DNA of 64,000 nt from the NCBI RefSeq assembly GCF_019443125.1, contig NZ_JAHYXK010000005.1:124001-188000 (forward strand), given 5' to 3'. Shown piece after piece: positions 17,687 through 26,316 of the stretch. This DNA is from Pontibacter aydingkolensis. Lineage in GTDB: Bacteria > Bacteroidota > Bacteroidia > Cytophagales > Hymenobacteraceae. A model generated the notes under the pieces. The model saw only the letters and a list, made by a program, of their open reading frames with translations, was not told the DNA's origin and made no database searches. A program made the translations under genes and the position numbers. Numbering within the stretch: position 1 is the stretch's first letter; each line of letters opens with the position of its first letter.

Positions 17687-18520
17687 CTATTTAGCTTTCC
17701 GGATGTAGATGTTGTTGCTAATGGAGTACAGGCTCATCTCCACGCCACCGCCGTTTGTCTTGCCGTCCACTTTATTGTTGCCGCCAACTCTGGAGAGCCC
17801 ATCGCGGTTAGCATTTAGCAAGTTCATGTCAAAGTCTGTGTATACTTCGCCGGTTATGGTTTTCAGCTTAAAGTCGGCTTTGGTGTTGGCAGGCAAAGTA
17901 AGATCGATGATGCCGCTTACCGTAGAGATTGAGTTTGGCTTGTTCTGGTTTACTTTATCATACTTAATGATGAAATCACCTGAGGTAGAGCTGGCCACTA
18001 CAGGCCCCGACACATTATTTAGCGTAGCTCCGGCACTGTTCAGCTTCAGTTCCACTTCTCCGTCAATATCGGAGAGCGTAATGTTGCTACCTCCCCACGA
18101 AGTTTCCTGATACATTACCGAGGCGTTTTTCGGGACCTTGATGGTGTATTTATTGTCTTGCCGAGAAGCCTGCGTTATGCGCATAGTGTTGCCCTCTTTA
18201 GTAACCGAAAGGCCAATTTCTGTGTTGTCCTCGGCTGTGTTGTAGAGTGGCTTGAGGCCGGCGGCACGCGCAGGTGGCGGCGTATACTTTCCTCCATCAA
18301 TCACCACTTCATCGGAGTTATGGCCCACAATCTGTACGCTTCCCTGCGTCATGGTAATGATCACTTTATTGTCTTTACTATTCCCAAGCTTAGCTTTGTA
18401 GGTAGCAGCTTGCTTTGTCTGTGAGACAGATCGTCCACCGCCGCCGGTGCTTATTTGCGCCAGAAGCGGTGTGGTGGTTAGCATCAGGCATAGCGATGCC
18501 AGTAACATTGTCTTTTTCAT
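17687..18520 (-). CDS. DUF4097 family beta-strand-repeat protein
   Basis: A 277-aa exported protein with a signal peptide ending near LLAQ. The body shows the DUF4097 ladder of alternating strands and turns, with ITLSDIDGEVELKLNS and LNNVSGPVVASSTSGDFIIK as successive rungs, ending in a segment (LKTITGEVYTDFDMN) nearly repeated in the downstream paralogue. It is encoded 40 bp after the anti-sigma-like gene and 29 bp before the second DUF4097 gene, so it is likely an output of the sigma factor or a part of its signalling circuit. The family has no enzymatic assignment. Confidence 0.85.
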   Translation of the reverse strand: MKKTMLLASLCLMLTTTPLLAQISTGGGGRSVSQTKQAATYKAKLGNSKDNKVIITMTQGSVQIVGHNSDEVVIDGGKYTPPPARAAGLKPLYNTAEDNTEIGLSVTKEGNTMRITQASRQDNKYTIKVPKNASVMYQETSWGGSNITLSDIDGEVELKLNSAGATLNNVSGPVVASSTSGDFIIKYDKVNQNKPNSISTVSGIIDLTLPANTKADFKLKTITGEVYTDFDMNLLNANRDGLSRVGGNNKVDGKTNGGGVEMSLYSISNNIYIRKAK

Positions 18521-18560
18521 GTTATATAATATTAGATATTCCTTAAAAAATTGTCTTTGC

Positions 18561-19346
18561 CTAGATCAGTATCCCGATTCCCTGGGCGGCTTTGTCTTTA
18601 ACTACTGGTAGTAAATTCTTTTTCTCGGTAAGCTCCTGCAGCGGCTGCAACGCTCGCTTCTCTTTCATACCAACCAGCATATCGATCAGCGTGATCTGCA
18701 TCAGCGGGTCCGATTGCTGCTTTAAGCCCTTTATAAAGGCCTCGCGTACTTTCCTGCTGTCTTTAAACTGGTACAGGGCTTCACAGGCTGCCAGGCGCAC
18801 ATTCACGTTGGCATCGTGATTCATGGTACTGATAAGCGCTTCTATTACTTCCTCATCTGGCTCCAGTTCTGTTTGCTGGCTAACAAGTTGTATGCGCTCG
18901 CTGGCAGAGTAACTGGTATTAGCTGTTGCCAAGGCCGTTTTCAGCTCTTTAATGTTTTGCTGCAGCGCTGCCATTTCATTGCTCTGCATATCAGTTTGCT
19001 GCTTTGCAAAGTAAAAGCCGGTCCAGAAGATACCCAGCATCAAAAGTATACTTGCCGCCACATGCCATACTTTACCAGTAAAAACCCACGGCATAAACCG
19101 CTGCCTGCCTTCTGACTGTTGTGCCTGTTCCTCAATTTTTGCCAGCAGCCAATCGTCCGTTATACTTTCATCCAGTTGCACCTCCTGCTGCTTGGCTATA
19201 CTTTTAAATTGTGCGGCATGTGCGCGCAGATGCTCCGGCAGTTCCTGCTCCTGAGTAAAGTACTCACGCAACCATGCTTCCTCAGCCAGCGAGGTATTGC
19301 CCTCATAATATTTATCCAGTAATGCGCTTATACTATCTTGCTTCAT
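18561..19346 (-). CDS. HEAT-repeat membrane protein, putative anti-sigma factor
   Basis: A 261-aa protein with one membrane helix (about residues 94-112, VAASILLMLGIFWTGFYF). The cytosolic N-terminal part (DKYYEGNTSLAEEAWLREYF) has the zf-HC2-like helical layout of Bacteroidota anti-sigma factors, without zinc Cys residues. A short coiled coil follows the helix, then HEAT-like repeats from about 165 (VNVRLAACEALYQF, PLMQITLIDMLVGMKEKRALQPLQEL) on the periplasmic side. It overlaps the upstream ECF sigma gene by 14 bp, so coupled translation and direct sigma binding are likely. The HEAT domain may sense a periplasmic protein. All of this is inferred from architecture and context. Confidence 0.82.
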   Translation of the reverse strand: MKQDSISALLDKYYEGNTSLAEEAWLREYFTQEQELPEHLRAHAAQFKSIAKQQEVQLDESITDDWLLAKIEEQAQQSEGRQRFMPWVFTGKVWHVAASILLMLGIFWTGFYFAKQQTDMQSNEMAALQQNIKELKTALATANTSYSASERIQLVSQQTELEPDEEVIEALISTMNHDANVNVRLAACEALYQFKDSRKVREAFIKGLKQQSDPLMQITLIDMLVGMKEKRALQPLQELTEKKNLLPVVKDKAAQGIGILI

Positions 19347-19851
19347 AATTCTCTAGCTTTAAAAACCCGTCTCGTACACTTTTGCGGGCCCTCGAAAGTA
19401 TAACCCGCATGTTGTTTACCGTGAGGTTGGTTATCTGCTCCATCTCCTCAAAAGTATAACCTTCCACATCGCGCAGGTGAAGTATAAGCCTTTGCTGTTC
19501 CGGCAGTATGCTCACCAGCTCCTGTACTTTATTTATACTATCCGCCAGTTCGTAGCTTTTGTATGGCGATACTCCCTCTGAGTTCAGTTCCAGTTCCAGT
19601 TCCGCTACATCTACCATATGCTTCCGCTTTTTTGCCTTTAACCTGTCCAGGCACAAGTTTTTAGTAACGCGCATGGCAAAGGCCTCTATACTATTGCAGG
19701 CACCCAGCTTCTCTTTGTTAGTCCAGAGTTTAAGGAATACATCCTGCAGCACGTCCTCTGCCTCCTCCCTGTTCTGAAGCAGGAAAGCGGCCAGCCGGTA
19801 TAGCTTTTGCCTGGCAGGTAGTACCCTTTGCTTAAACTCTAATAGGTCCAT
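19333..19851 (-). CDS. ECF-type RNA polymerase sigma factor
   Basis: A 172-aa sigma-70 family protein with regions 2 and 4 only. Region 2 includes FLLQNREEAEDVLQDVFLKLW (core binding, residues 22-43) and region 4 has LPEQQRLILHLRDVEGYTFEEM with a helix-turn-helix ending in VNNMRVILSRARKSVRDG. It is the first gene of a four-gene minus-strand operon with an overlapping anti-sigma-like gene and two DUF4097 genes. A regulon including its own operon is expected for this class. No distinct upstream -35/-10 pair was recognised. Confidence 0.93.
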   Translation of the reverse strand: MDLLEFKQRVLPARQKLYRLAAFLLQNREEAEDVLQDVFLKLWTNKEKLGACNSIEAFAMRVTKNLCLDRLKAKKRKHMVDVAELELELNSEGVSPYKSYELADSINKVQELVSILPEQQRLILHLRDVEGYTFEEMEQITNLTVNNMRVILSRARKSVRDGFLKLENYEAR

Positions 19852-20114
19852 TCAATTACAAAGACGACATGGGTGGGAAAACATTACAGCATTTCTTAAA
19901 AAAATCAAAAGTTAAGTAAAAAGGTGGCCGCACAGTGAGTAAAGAATATTTAAGCTTGCTATATCGTTAGTTAATATAGCATTTTGAATGATTTATCCAG
20001 ACAAATGCCGGGTTTAGCTTTTTTACCCCATCAATGTTTTGACCCCATTTATAATATTAGTATACTTAGTTACCGAAACTAAATTCTTTATACTTTAACT
20101 AACCTCACTATACT

Positions 20115-21761
20115 TTGAAAAGACGAAATTTTCTTGAACTATCAGCGCTTGGATTCGGAGGCTTAATGCTGCCCTCCATTCCTGTTTTCGGCGACATTGT
20201 GTCTCCGGAGCGCCTGCTGGAGACTGTTGATACAACTCTCAAAAAGAGACTTGCCGATGTGGCGCTAAACACTGCTAAATCGAAGGGTGCCTCTTACGCC
20301 GATGTGCGTATCGGCCGCTACCTGCAGCAGTATGTGTTTACCCGCGAAAAGCAGGTGCAGAATATTGTAAACGCGGAGTCTTACGGTGTGGGTGTGCGCG
20401 TGCTGGCTAACGGCACCTGGGGCTTTGCCGCTACTTCTGATGTATCGGATAAAGGAGTTGCCAAAGCCGCTGAGCAGGCTGTTGCCATTGCTAAGGCAAA
20501 CGCTAAGCTGCAGAAAGAGCCTGTTAAGCTGGCTCCTGTTAAAGGTTATGGCGAGGTAAGCTGGAAAACGCCAATCGAAAAGAATGCTTTTGAAGTACCG
20601 GTAGGCGAGAAAGCCGACCTGCTATTGGCGGCTAACGCCAAAGCGATGGAGAACGGTGCGAACTTCGTAAACTCTGCCCTGTTCCAGGTAAACGAACAGA
20701 AGTATTTTGCTTCTACAGAAGGCTCATATATTGACCAGGACATACACCGCATTTGGCCAAACTTTACGATTACAGCCGTTGATAAGGCATCTGGTAAGTT
20801 CAGAACTCGCGAAGCACTTAGCGCACCAATGGGAATGGGCTACGAGTACATGATCCCGAAGGCATCTGAAAAGATAAAAGGACCTGAGGGCACCGGCCTG
20901 ATGGGTTACCGCTACGCCTACGACATGCTGGAGGACGCAACCCTTGCCGCTAAACAAGCAAAGGAAAAACTGACAGCAAAATCTGTAGCTGCCGGTAAGT
21001 ACGACCTTATACTTGACCCGAATCACCTGGGCTTAACCATCCACGAATCGGTGGGTCACCCGCTGGAACTGGACCGCGTATTGGGTTACGAAGCGAACTA
21101 TGCAGGTACCTCTTTTGCCACGCTGGACAAGTGGAAGAGCAAAAACTTTAAATATGGCTCTGACAAGGTGCACATCTTTGCCGATAAAACGCAGAAAGGG
21201 TCGCTTGGCCATGTAGGCTGGGACGACGAAGGCGTAAAAACAAAGCAGTGGGATCTAATTAAAGACGGTATTCTGGTTAATTACCAGGCCATCCGCGACC
21301 AGGCGCACATTATTAATGAGTCGGAATCACACGGTTGCTGCTATGCCGATAGCTGGAGTTCTGTACAGTTCCAGCGTATGCCAAACGTATCGCTGGCACC
21401 GGGCAAGCAAAAGATGAATGTCGACCAGCTGATTAGCGGTGTTGATAAAGGCATTTACATTGCTGGCCGTGGCTCTTACTCTATAGACCAGCAGCGTTAT
21501 AACTTCCAGTTTGGCGGCACCACTTTCCACGAGATAAAGAACGGTAAAATTGTAGGTATGCTGGAAGATGTGGCTTACCAAAGCAACACCCAGGAATTCT
21601 GGAACTCCTGCGCCGGCTCCTGCGACGAAAGCGATTACCGCCTGTTCGGGTCTTTCTTCGATGGCAAAGGCCAGCCAAGCCAGGTAAGTGCAGTATCACA
21701 CGGCTCTGCCCACACCCGCTTTAATGGTGTAAATGTGATCAACACAGCCCGCAAAATTTAG
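20115..21761 (+). CDS. tldD: TldD-type metallopeptidase subunit, Tat-like N-terminus
   Basis: A 548-aa TldD/PmbA-family protein. The zinc motif HESVGH is at residues 310-315, as in catalytic TldD, which works with inactive TldE/PmbA to degrade unfolded peptides or mature peptide products. The start is TTG at 20115. The next ATG (residue 18) would remove the KRRNFLELSALGFGG lead, a Tat-like twin-arginine segment found in many Bacteroidota members of this family, so TTG is preferred. That TTG is part of a TATACTTTG copy of the iterated motif. The partner gene follows after 30 bp. Export is inferred, whereas E. coli TldD is cytosolic. Confidence 0.92.
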   Translation: MKRRNFLELSALGFGGLMLPSIPVFGDIVSPERLLETVDTTLKKRLADVALNTAKSKGASYADVRIGRYLQQYVFTREKQVQNIVNAESYGVGVRVLANGTWGFAATSDVSDKGVAKAAEQAVAIAKANAKLQKEPVKLAPVKGYGEVSWKTPIEKNAFEVPVGEKADLLLAANAKAMENGANFVNSALFQVNEQKYFASTEGSYIDQDIHRIWPNFTITAVDKASGKFRTREALSAPMGMGYEYMIPKASEKIKGPEGTGLMGYRYAYDMLEDATLAAKQAKEKLTAKSVAAGKYDLILDPNHLGLTIHESVGHPLELDRVLGYEANYAGTSFATLDKWKSKNFKYGSDKVHIFADKTQKGSLGHVGWDDEGVKTKQWDLIKDGILVNYQAIRDQAHIINESESHGCCYADSWSSVQFQRMPNVSLAPGKQKMNVDQLISGVDKGIYIAGRGSYSIDQQRYNFQFGGTTFHEIKNGKIVGMLEDVAYQSNTQEFWNSCAGSCDESDYRLFGSFFDGKGQPSQVSAVSHGSAHTRFNGVNVINTARKI

Positions 21762-21791
21762 TCTTTCACTTTCTAATGAGCATTAAGTAAA

Positions 21792-23108
21792 ATGGCAATA
21801 CTAACAAGAGAAGAAGCTCAGGCGATACTGAAAAAGGCGCTGGCTTTCTCAAAAGCAGATGAGTGTGAGATCACGCTCAGCGGCAATAATGGCGGCAATA
21901 TCCGCTATGCCCGAAACGAAGTATCTACCAGCGGAGCAGAAGAGAATACCTCCATGTCTGTAGAGTCGCGGTTTGGCAAGCGTTCCGGAGTAGCTACCAT
22001 CAACGAATTCGACGATAAATCTCTGGAGAAAGTAGTTCGCCGCTCTGAGGAGACGGCACGTCTGGCACCGGAAAGCCCGGAATATGTAGAGTTATTGGGT
22101 CCGCAGAAGTATATCACTACTAAAGCCCACTTCGACGCAACAGCTAAAATCGATCCGGCTTATAGGGCAGATGCTGCCGCTAAAAGTATAAAAGCAGCAG
22201 CCGATAAAGGCCTGACAGCTGCCGGTTTCCTGGAGCACTACACCAGCTTCACATCGAAGATGAACAACAAGGGCTTGTTCGCCTACCATCCGTCTACTTA
22301 TGTAGATTTCTCTGTAACGATGCGTACAGAAGATGGCACCGGCTCCGGTTATGTAACACAGGATTATTCTGATGTAAGCAAACTCGATACAGGCAAAGCA
22401 TCACAGATTGCTGCAGATAAAGCTGCAAACTCTAAGAATGCAAAGGCGCTGGAGCCCGGTAAGTATACCGTTATTCTGGAGCCTGCCGCTTCCATAGACC
22501 TGTTGCGCAACATGTTCAGCAACATGGACCAGCGTGCCGCAGAAGAAGGCCGCAGCTTTTTGAGCAAGCCGGGTGGCAAAACAAAGGTTGGGGAAAAACT
22601 GGTAGATGAACGCATCACTGTTTACTCCGACCCTACGCACCCTGAGGTACCATCTTCTCCGTTTTCAGGCGATGGACGTCCTCAAGAGAAAGTAACATGG
22701 ATAGACAAAGGTGTTGTTAAGAACCTGTACAACTCCCGCTACTGGGCATCAAACAAAGGGGCTGCTTCTATTCCGCCTCCTGGCAACACGATCATGGAAG
22801 GTGGAAACCAATCTTTAGAAGACATGATCAAGAGCACCAAGCGTGGCATTCTGGTTACGCGCCTATGGTACATCCGTTCTGTAGATCCGCAAACGCTGCT
22901 CTACACCGGTCTTACCCGCGACGGTACGTTCTACATCGAAAACGGCAAGATCATGTACCCGGTAAAAAACTTCCGTTTTAACGAAAGCCCGATCATCATG
23001 CTGAACAACTTGGAAGCGTTAGGCAAGCCGCAGCGTATCAACGGCAGCCTTATTCCGCCAATGAAAATCCGTGACTTTACGTTCACGAGCCTTTCGGATG
23101 CGGTTTAA
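21792..23108 (+). CDS. TldE/PmbA-type partner protein
   Basis: A 438-aa TldD/PmbA-family protein lacking the HExxxH motif, so presumably the non-catalytic half of the TldD/TldE heterodimer. Family blocks are visible: ECEITLSGNNGGNIRYARNE near the N-terminus, SGYVTQDYSDVSKLDTGKA in the middle, and FRFNESPIIMLNNLEALGKP near the C-terminus. It has no signal peptide or twin arginine, unlike its upstream partner, which raises the question of where the two meet. It lies 30 bp after tldD, clearly one operon. A 30-bp inverted repeat lies downstream. Confidence 0.92.
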   Translation: MAILTREEAQAILKKALAFSKADECEITLSGNNGGNIRYARNEVSTSGAEENTSMSVESRFGKRSGVATINEFDDKSLEKVVRRSEETARLAPESPEYVELLGPQKYITTKAHFDATAKIDPAYRADAAAKSIKAAADKGLTAAGFLEHYTSFTSKMNNKGLFAYHPSTYVDFSVTMRTEDGTGSGYVTQDYSDVSKLDTGKASQIAADKAANSKNAKALEPGKYTVILEPAASIDLLRNMFSNMDQRAAEEGRSFLSKPGGKTKVGEKLVDERITVYSDPTHPEVPSSPFSGDGRPQEKVTWIDKGVVKNLYNSRYWASNKGAASIPPPGNTIMEGGNQSLEDMIKSTKRGILVTRLWYIRSVDPQTLLYTGLTRDGTFYIENGKIMYPVKNFRFNESPIIMLNNLEALGKPQRINGSLIPPMKIRDFTFTSLSDAV

Positions 23109-23183
23109 TTGCTGAAGATTTATACTTTGGATGCCGTATGCAGCAGCGCTGTGTGCGGCATTCATTTTAAATAAAATAACTAG

Positions 23184-23262
23184 AACCCACCCATAACCCC
23201 TCCGAGGAGGGGAGTATACATACAAGAATGATTCCCCTCCTCGGAGGGGTTATGGGTGGGTT
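23184..23262. repeat. Perfect 30-bp inverted repeat (REP-like) after the tldD operon
   Basis: Arms at 23184-23213 and 23233-23262 are exact reverse complements over 30 bases, with a 19-nt loop. Each arm contains AACCCACCCATAACCCCTCC. The right-hand arm ends 25 bp before the next coding region. It could form a very stable RNA hairpin that ends or protects the tldD-tldE transcript. The arm sequence resembles dispersed CCC/GGG-rich repeats elsewhere in the window (14668-14704, 27313-27347, 60070-60172). Confidence 0.9.
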
Positions 23263-23287
23263 AAATTTTAGATTTAAATAACCCAAA

Positions 23288-23905
23288 GTGCAACCTTTTA
23301 CCTTTGTACGTCTGCAATACCGCTCCGGCAACTGGGATACCGACCCGCGTATGCCAAGCAATCTGCTGCACTCGCTTATCCAGTACACCACAGTAAAGGT
23401 AAACGAGCAGGAGAAGGTGATCTCGTTGGAGAGCGCGGAGTTGTTTAACTATCCTTTCAGCTACCTGAGTGGACATAAACTGGTGCAGTTTAACCAGAAG
23501 GAGCGGCAGAATTTTGAGACATATGTAAGGAACGGCGGCTTTGTGTTTGTAGATGACTGCAACCACGACATCGACGGACTTTTTGCCAAGTCGTTTGAAG
23601 AGCAGATGCGGCAGATTTTCGGGCAAGGTGCACTGAAGAAAATACCGAATAACCATAAGCTTTACCGCAGCTTCTTCACCTTTGAGGAGGGCCCGCCTAC
23701 TACCAGCTTTGAGCTTAACGGCTGGGGCGACGACCTGGTGCACGACTACCTAAAGGCGATAGAAATTAACGGACGCATAGCCGTACTCTATAGCAACAAA
23801 GACTACGGCTGCGAATGGGATTACGACTTTAGAAACAAGCGCTGGCTGGCAGAAGATAATACCAAGTTCGGAGTTAATATAATAATGTACGCGCTGACGA
23901 GTTAA
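23288..23905 (+). CDS. DUF4159 domain protein
   Basis: A 205-aa protein of the DUF4159 family, with an apparent GTG start (QPFTFVRLQYRSGNWDTDP follows at once, matching the usual start of the domain). Conserved segments include FETYVRNGGFVFVDDCNHD, FGQGALKKIPNNHKLYRSFF and LYSNKDYGCEW. DUF4159 resembles glutamine-amidotransferase-like folds but no activity is known. Members often lie near MoxR/Bat-type operons, and here the MoxR-DUF58 locus starts 2.4 kb downstream, with only an S41 peptidase between. No signal peptide with this start. An upstream ATG is not available without crossing the inverted repeat. Confidence 0.85.
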   Translation: MQPFTFVRLQYRSGNWDTDPRMPSNLLHSLIQYTTVKVNEQEKVISLESAELFNYPFSYLSGHKLVQFNQKERQNFETYVRNGGFVFVDDCNHDIDGLFAKSFEEQMRQIFGQGALKKIPNNHKLYRSFFTFEEGPPTTSFELNGWGDDLVHDYLKAIEINGRIAVLYSNKDYGCEWDYDFRNKRWLAEDNTKFGVNIIMYALTS

Positions 23906-23944
23906 TATAGCTACAACCTAATATTAACAAACTTAACATTAACT

Positions 23945-26242
23945 ATGAAGTTAAAAGCACTCTTACTTCTCCTGTTCATCTCTGTAGTGAGCCATACTTA
24001 TGCCCAGCAAGACAGAAAGATTGACAACGCCACAGCCTTTACCAACTTATATGGATATGTCAGGTACTTTCACCCAAGCGACGAAGCCGCATCAATAGAC
24101 TGGAACCGCTTTGCCATTTACGGTCAGCAGAAGGTAGCCAACTGCAAAACACCCCAAGAACTACAAAAAACACTAACAGCGCTTTTCCAACCTATTGCAC
24201 CCACCGTTAAAGTATACTTAGAGGGTGATGAGGTTCAATTCGACCCTAAAGAGCTCACACCAAACAAAGTTAAGAAGTATAAAACTGTGGCGTGGCAGCA
24301 CCTTGGCTTAGGTATGGGAGATGAAAGAAGCCCCTACAAGAGCACTCGCACCAACAGAGCTGTTACTTATAAAACTGCCACAGCTAAATTCGGGTCTGCA
24401 GCAAAAACAATAGACGCTCAAAATTACATAGGCCAGGAGTTTGTGTATAAGGCTAAGGTTAAGCTGGCGGACGGTCCCGGCACAGGGCATTTATGGGCTC
24501 GTGTGGATAATTCCAATAGCAAATCAATTTTCTTCGACAACATGACCGACCGCCCTATCAAGTCAGAAGATTGGGCACATTATGAGATTAAGGGCAAGAT
24601 AAGCTCAGATGCCACAAAATTACACATCGGCGCCTTCCTGATGGGTTCAGGCGAGATTAACCTGGATGATATAAGCCTGCAGATAAATGATAATGGTACC
24701 TGGAAAGAAGTATACTCGGAGAAGTTTACTAGCCAGAAAGTTGGCGAAACAACCAGGTCTTTCAGTAACGACCGCGCTAACAGCAAACCTATACCCGGTT
24801 ACCTTTTTACCATAGCTCAAAATACAGGCAACGAAGAAGATAAGTGGTACTCTATTAAAAGTGAAAAGGTAGCAGAAAAGCAAAAGAAGTCCGGACTCCT
24901 GTATCAGGCATACCCGAAGGTAGGAGAGTATACTTCAAAATCAATTGGGGGAGGCTTAAAAGCCGTAATTCCGTTGGCGCTGTATGGCACCGAAAACCAA
25001 ACATACCCTGCCGCAGATAAAACATCGCTTGAGGATCTTAAAAGCAACCTTGAGGCAATGCCAGCCAAAGAGATTGTCGGAGCTGATTTATACACAAGAC
25101 TAGGAGACATTACCATTACCTGGAATATATTTCAGCACTTCTACCCGTACTTTGATGTGGCTCAGACAGATTGGTACCGGGACCTGCGCGATGCTCTTGC
25201 CAGAGCCTATACAGACAAGACAGCCATTGATTTTCAGAAAAATCTGCAGCAGCTTACAGCCAAACTAAAAGATGGCCATATACGTGTAGCCGCCGGCGAA
25301 AGCAAAGCAACTTATCAACTCCCTATTGAGTGGGAATGGATAGAAGGCAAACTTGTGATTACCGATGTACTTGACGCATCAATACCGCTTAGCAAAGGTG
25401 ATATAGTTACAGGTATAAACGGCATGTTGGCAGAAGCTTTTTTTGCAGAAGTACACAAACATATCTCAGCAGCAACTGAAGGCTGGCTTAACCACAGAGC
25501 CAAAACAGAATCGCTGCTAGGTGAAGAGGGCACAGAAGTGCGCCTCACTGTTTTAAAGCCTGATAACTCCACAGCTGAGCTGCTGCTCAAGCGATCACTC
25601 TCCAGGATGAAGGCTGTTAGTGCTTTACCACAGTCAGATAACATCAAAGAGTTGGCGGATGGCGTTATGTATATTAACATTGATACTGCGCCCATGGAAG
25701 AAATTAAAAAATTCATGCCTCAGTTGCAGCAGAGCAAAGCTATCATCTGCGACCTGCGCGGCTATCCTAATGGTAACCACGAGCTTATCCAGTACCTGAT
25801 GTCTTCGGCAGATACTTCCAGGCGATGGATACAGATTCCGCAGATCATTTATCCTGATCAGGAAAAGTTGGTTGACTACGAAAAAGCGAACTGGTTAATG
25901 AAGCCGAAGAGACCACAGCTAACAGCTAAGATTATCTTCCTGATTGATGGTAGTGCCATTAGCTATGCAGAAAGCTACATGAGCTTTATAGAACACTATA
26001 AACTGGCCACCATTGTAGGTCAGCCAACAGCAGGTACTAACGGCAACGTAAACCCTTTTACACTGCCTGGCGGCTACTACATCTCCTGGACAGGCATGAA
26101 AGTACAGAAACATGATGGATCACAGCACCATGGAGTGGGTATTCTGCCAAATGTTTATGTGGAGAAAACCATACAGGGTATGCGGGAAGGTCGTGATGAG
26201 TTTTTAGAGAAAGCCATGGAAATAGCAACGAAAGCACTTTAA
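23945..26242 (+). CDS. Exported S41 family (C-terminal processing) peptidase
   Basis: A 765-aa protein with a signal peptide (MKLKALLLLLFISVVSHTYA). The N-terminal 350 residues begin with a helical block (AFTNLYGYVRYFHPSDEAA) and contain a carbohydrate-binding-like beta domain (about residues 120-240). The C-terminal part has a tricorn/CtpA-type core: a PDZ-like segment (SKGDIVTGINGMLAEAFF), ICDLRGYPNGN, then DGSAISYAES carrying the likely nucleophile Ser, and VGQPTAGTNGNVNPF. It probably acts in the periplasm or at the surface on partly unfolded proteins. The gene stands alone between the DUF4159 and MoxR genes. No T9SS sorting domain is present. Confidence 0.88.
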   Translation: MKLKALLLLLFISVVSHTYAQQDRKIDNATAFTNLYGYVRYFHPSDEAASIDWNRFAIYGQQKVANCKTPQELQKTLTALFQPIAPTVKVYLEGDEVQFDPKELTPNKVKKYKTVAWQHLGLGMGDERSPYKSTRTNRAVTYKTATAKFGSAAKTIDAQNYIGQEFVYKAKVKLADGPGTGHLWARVDNSNSKSIFFDNMTDRPIKSEDWAHYEIKGKISSDATKLHIGAFLMGSGEINLDDISLQINDNGTWKEVYSEKFTSQKVGETTRSFSNDRANSKPIPGYLFTIAQNTGNEEDKWYSIKSEKVAEKQKKSGLLYQAYPKVGEYTSKSIGGGLKAVIPLALYGTENQTYPAADKTSLEDLKSNLEAMPAKEIVGADLYTRLGDITITWNIFQHFYPYFDVAQTDWYRDLRDALARAYTDKTAIDFQKNLQQLTAKLKDGHIRVAAGESKATYQLPIEWEWIEGKLVITDVLDASIPLSKGDIVTGINGMLAEAFFAEVHKHISAATEGWLNHRAKTESLLGEEGTEVRLTVLKPDNSTAELLLKRSLSRMKAVSALPQSDNIKELADGVMYINIDTAPMEEIKKFMPQLQQSKAIICDLRGYPNGNHELIQYLMSSADTSRRWIQIPQIIYPDQEKLVDYEKANWLMKPKRPQLTAKIIFLIDGSAISYAESYMSFIEHYKLATIVGQPTAGTNGNVNPFTLPGGYYISWTGMKVQKHDGSQHHGVGILPNVYVEKTIQGMREGRDEFLEKAMEIATKAL

Positions 26243-26246
26243 ATAT

Positions 26247-26283
26247 AAAGACCTCGCAGTGTGCGTAGCTCCTGCGAGCGTCT
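26247..26283. repeat. Dispersed post-gene repeat, copy 1
   Basis: AAAGACCTCGCAG...CTGCGAG.GTCT forms an imperfect hairpin starting 5 bp after a stop codon. A near copy lies at 63714-63750, again right at a stop codon. Confidence 0.7.
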
Positions 26284-26316
26284 AACATAATACCACGAGT
26301 CATCATAAAGTATAAA

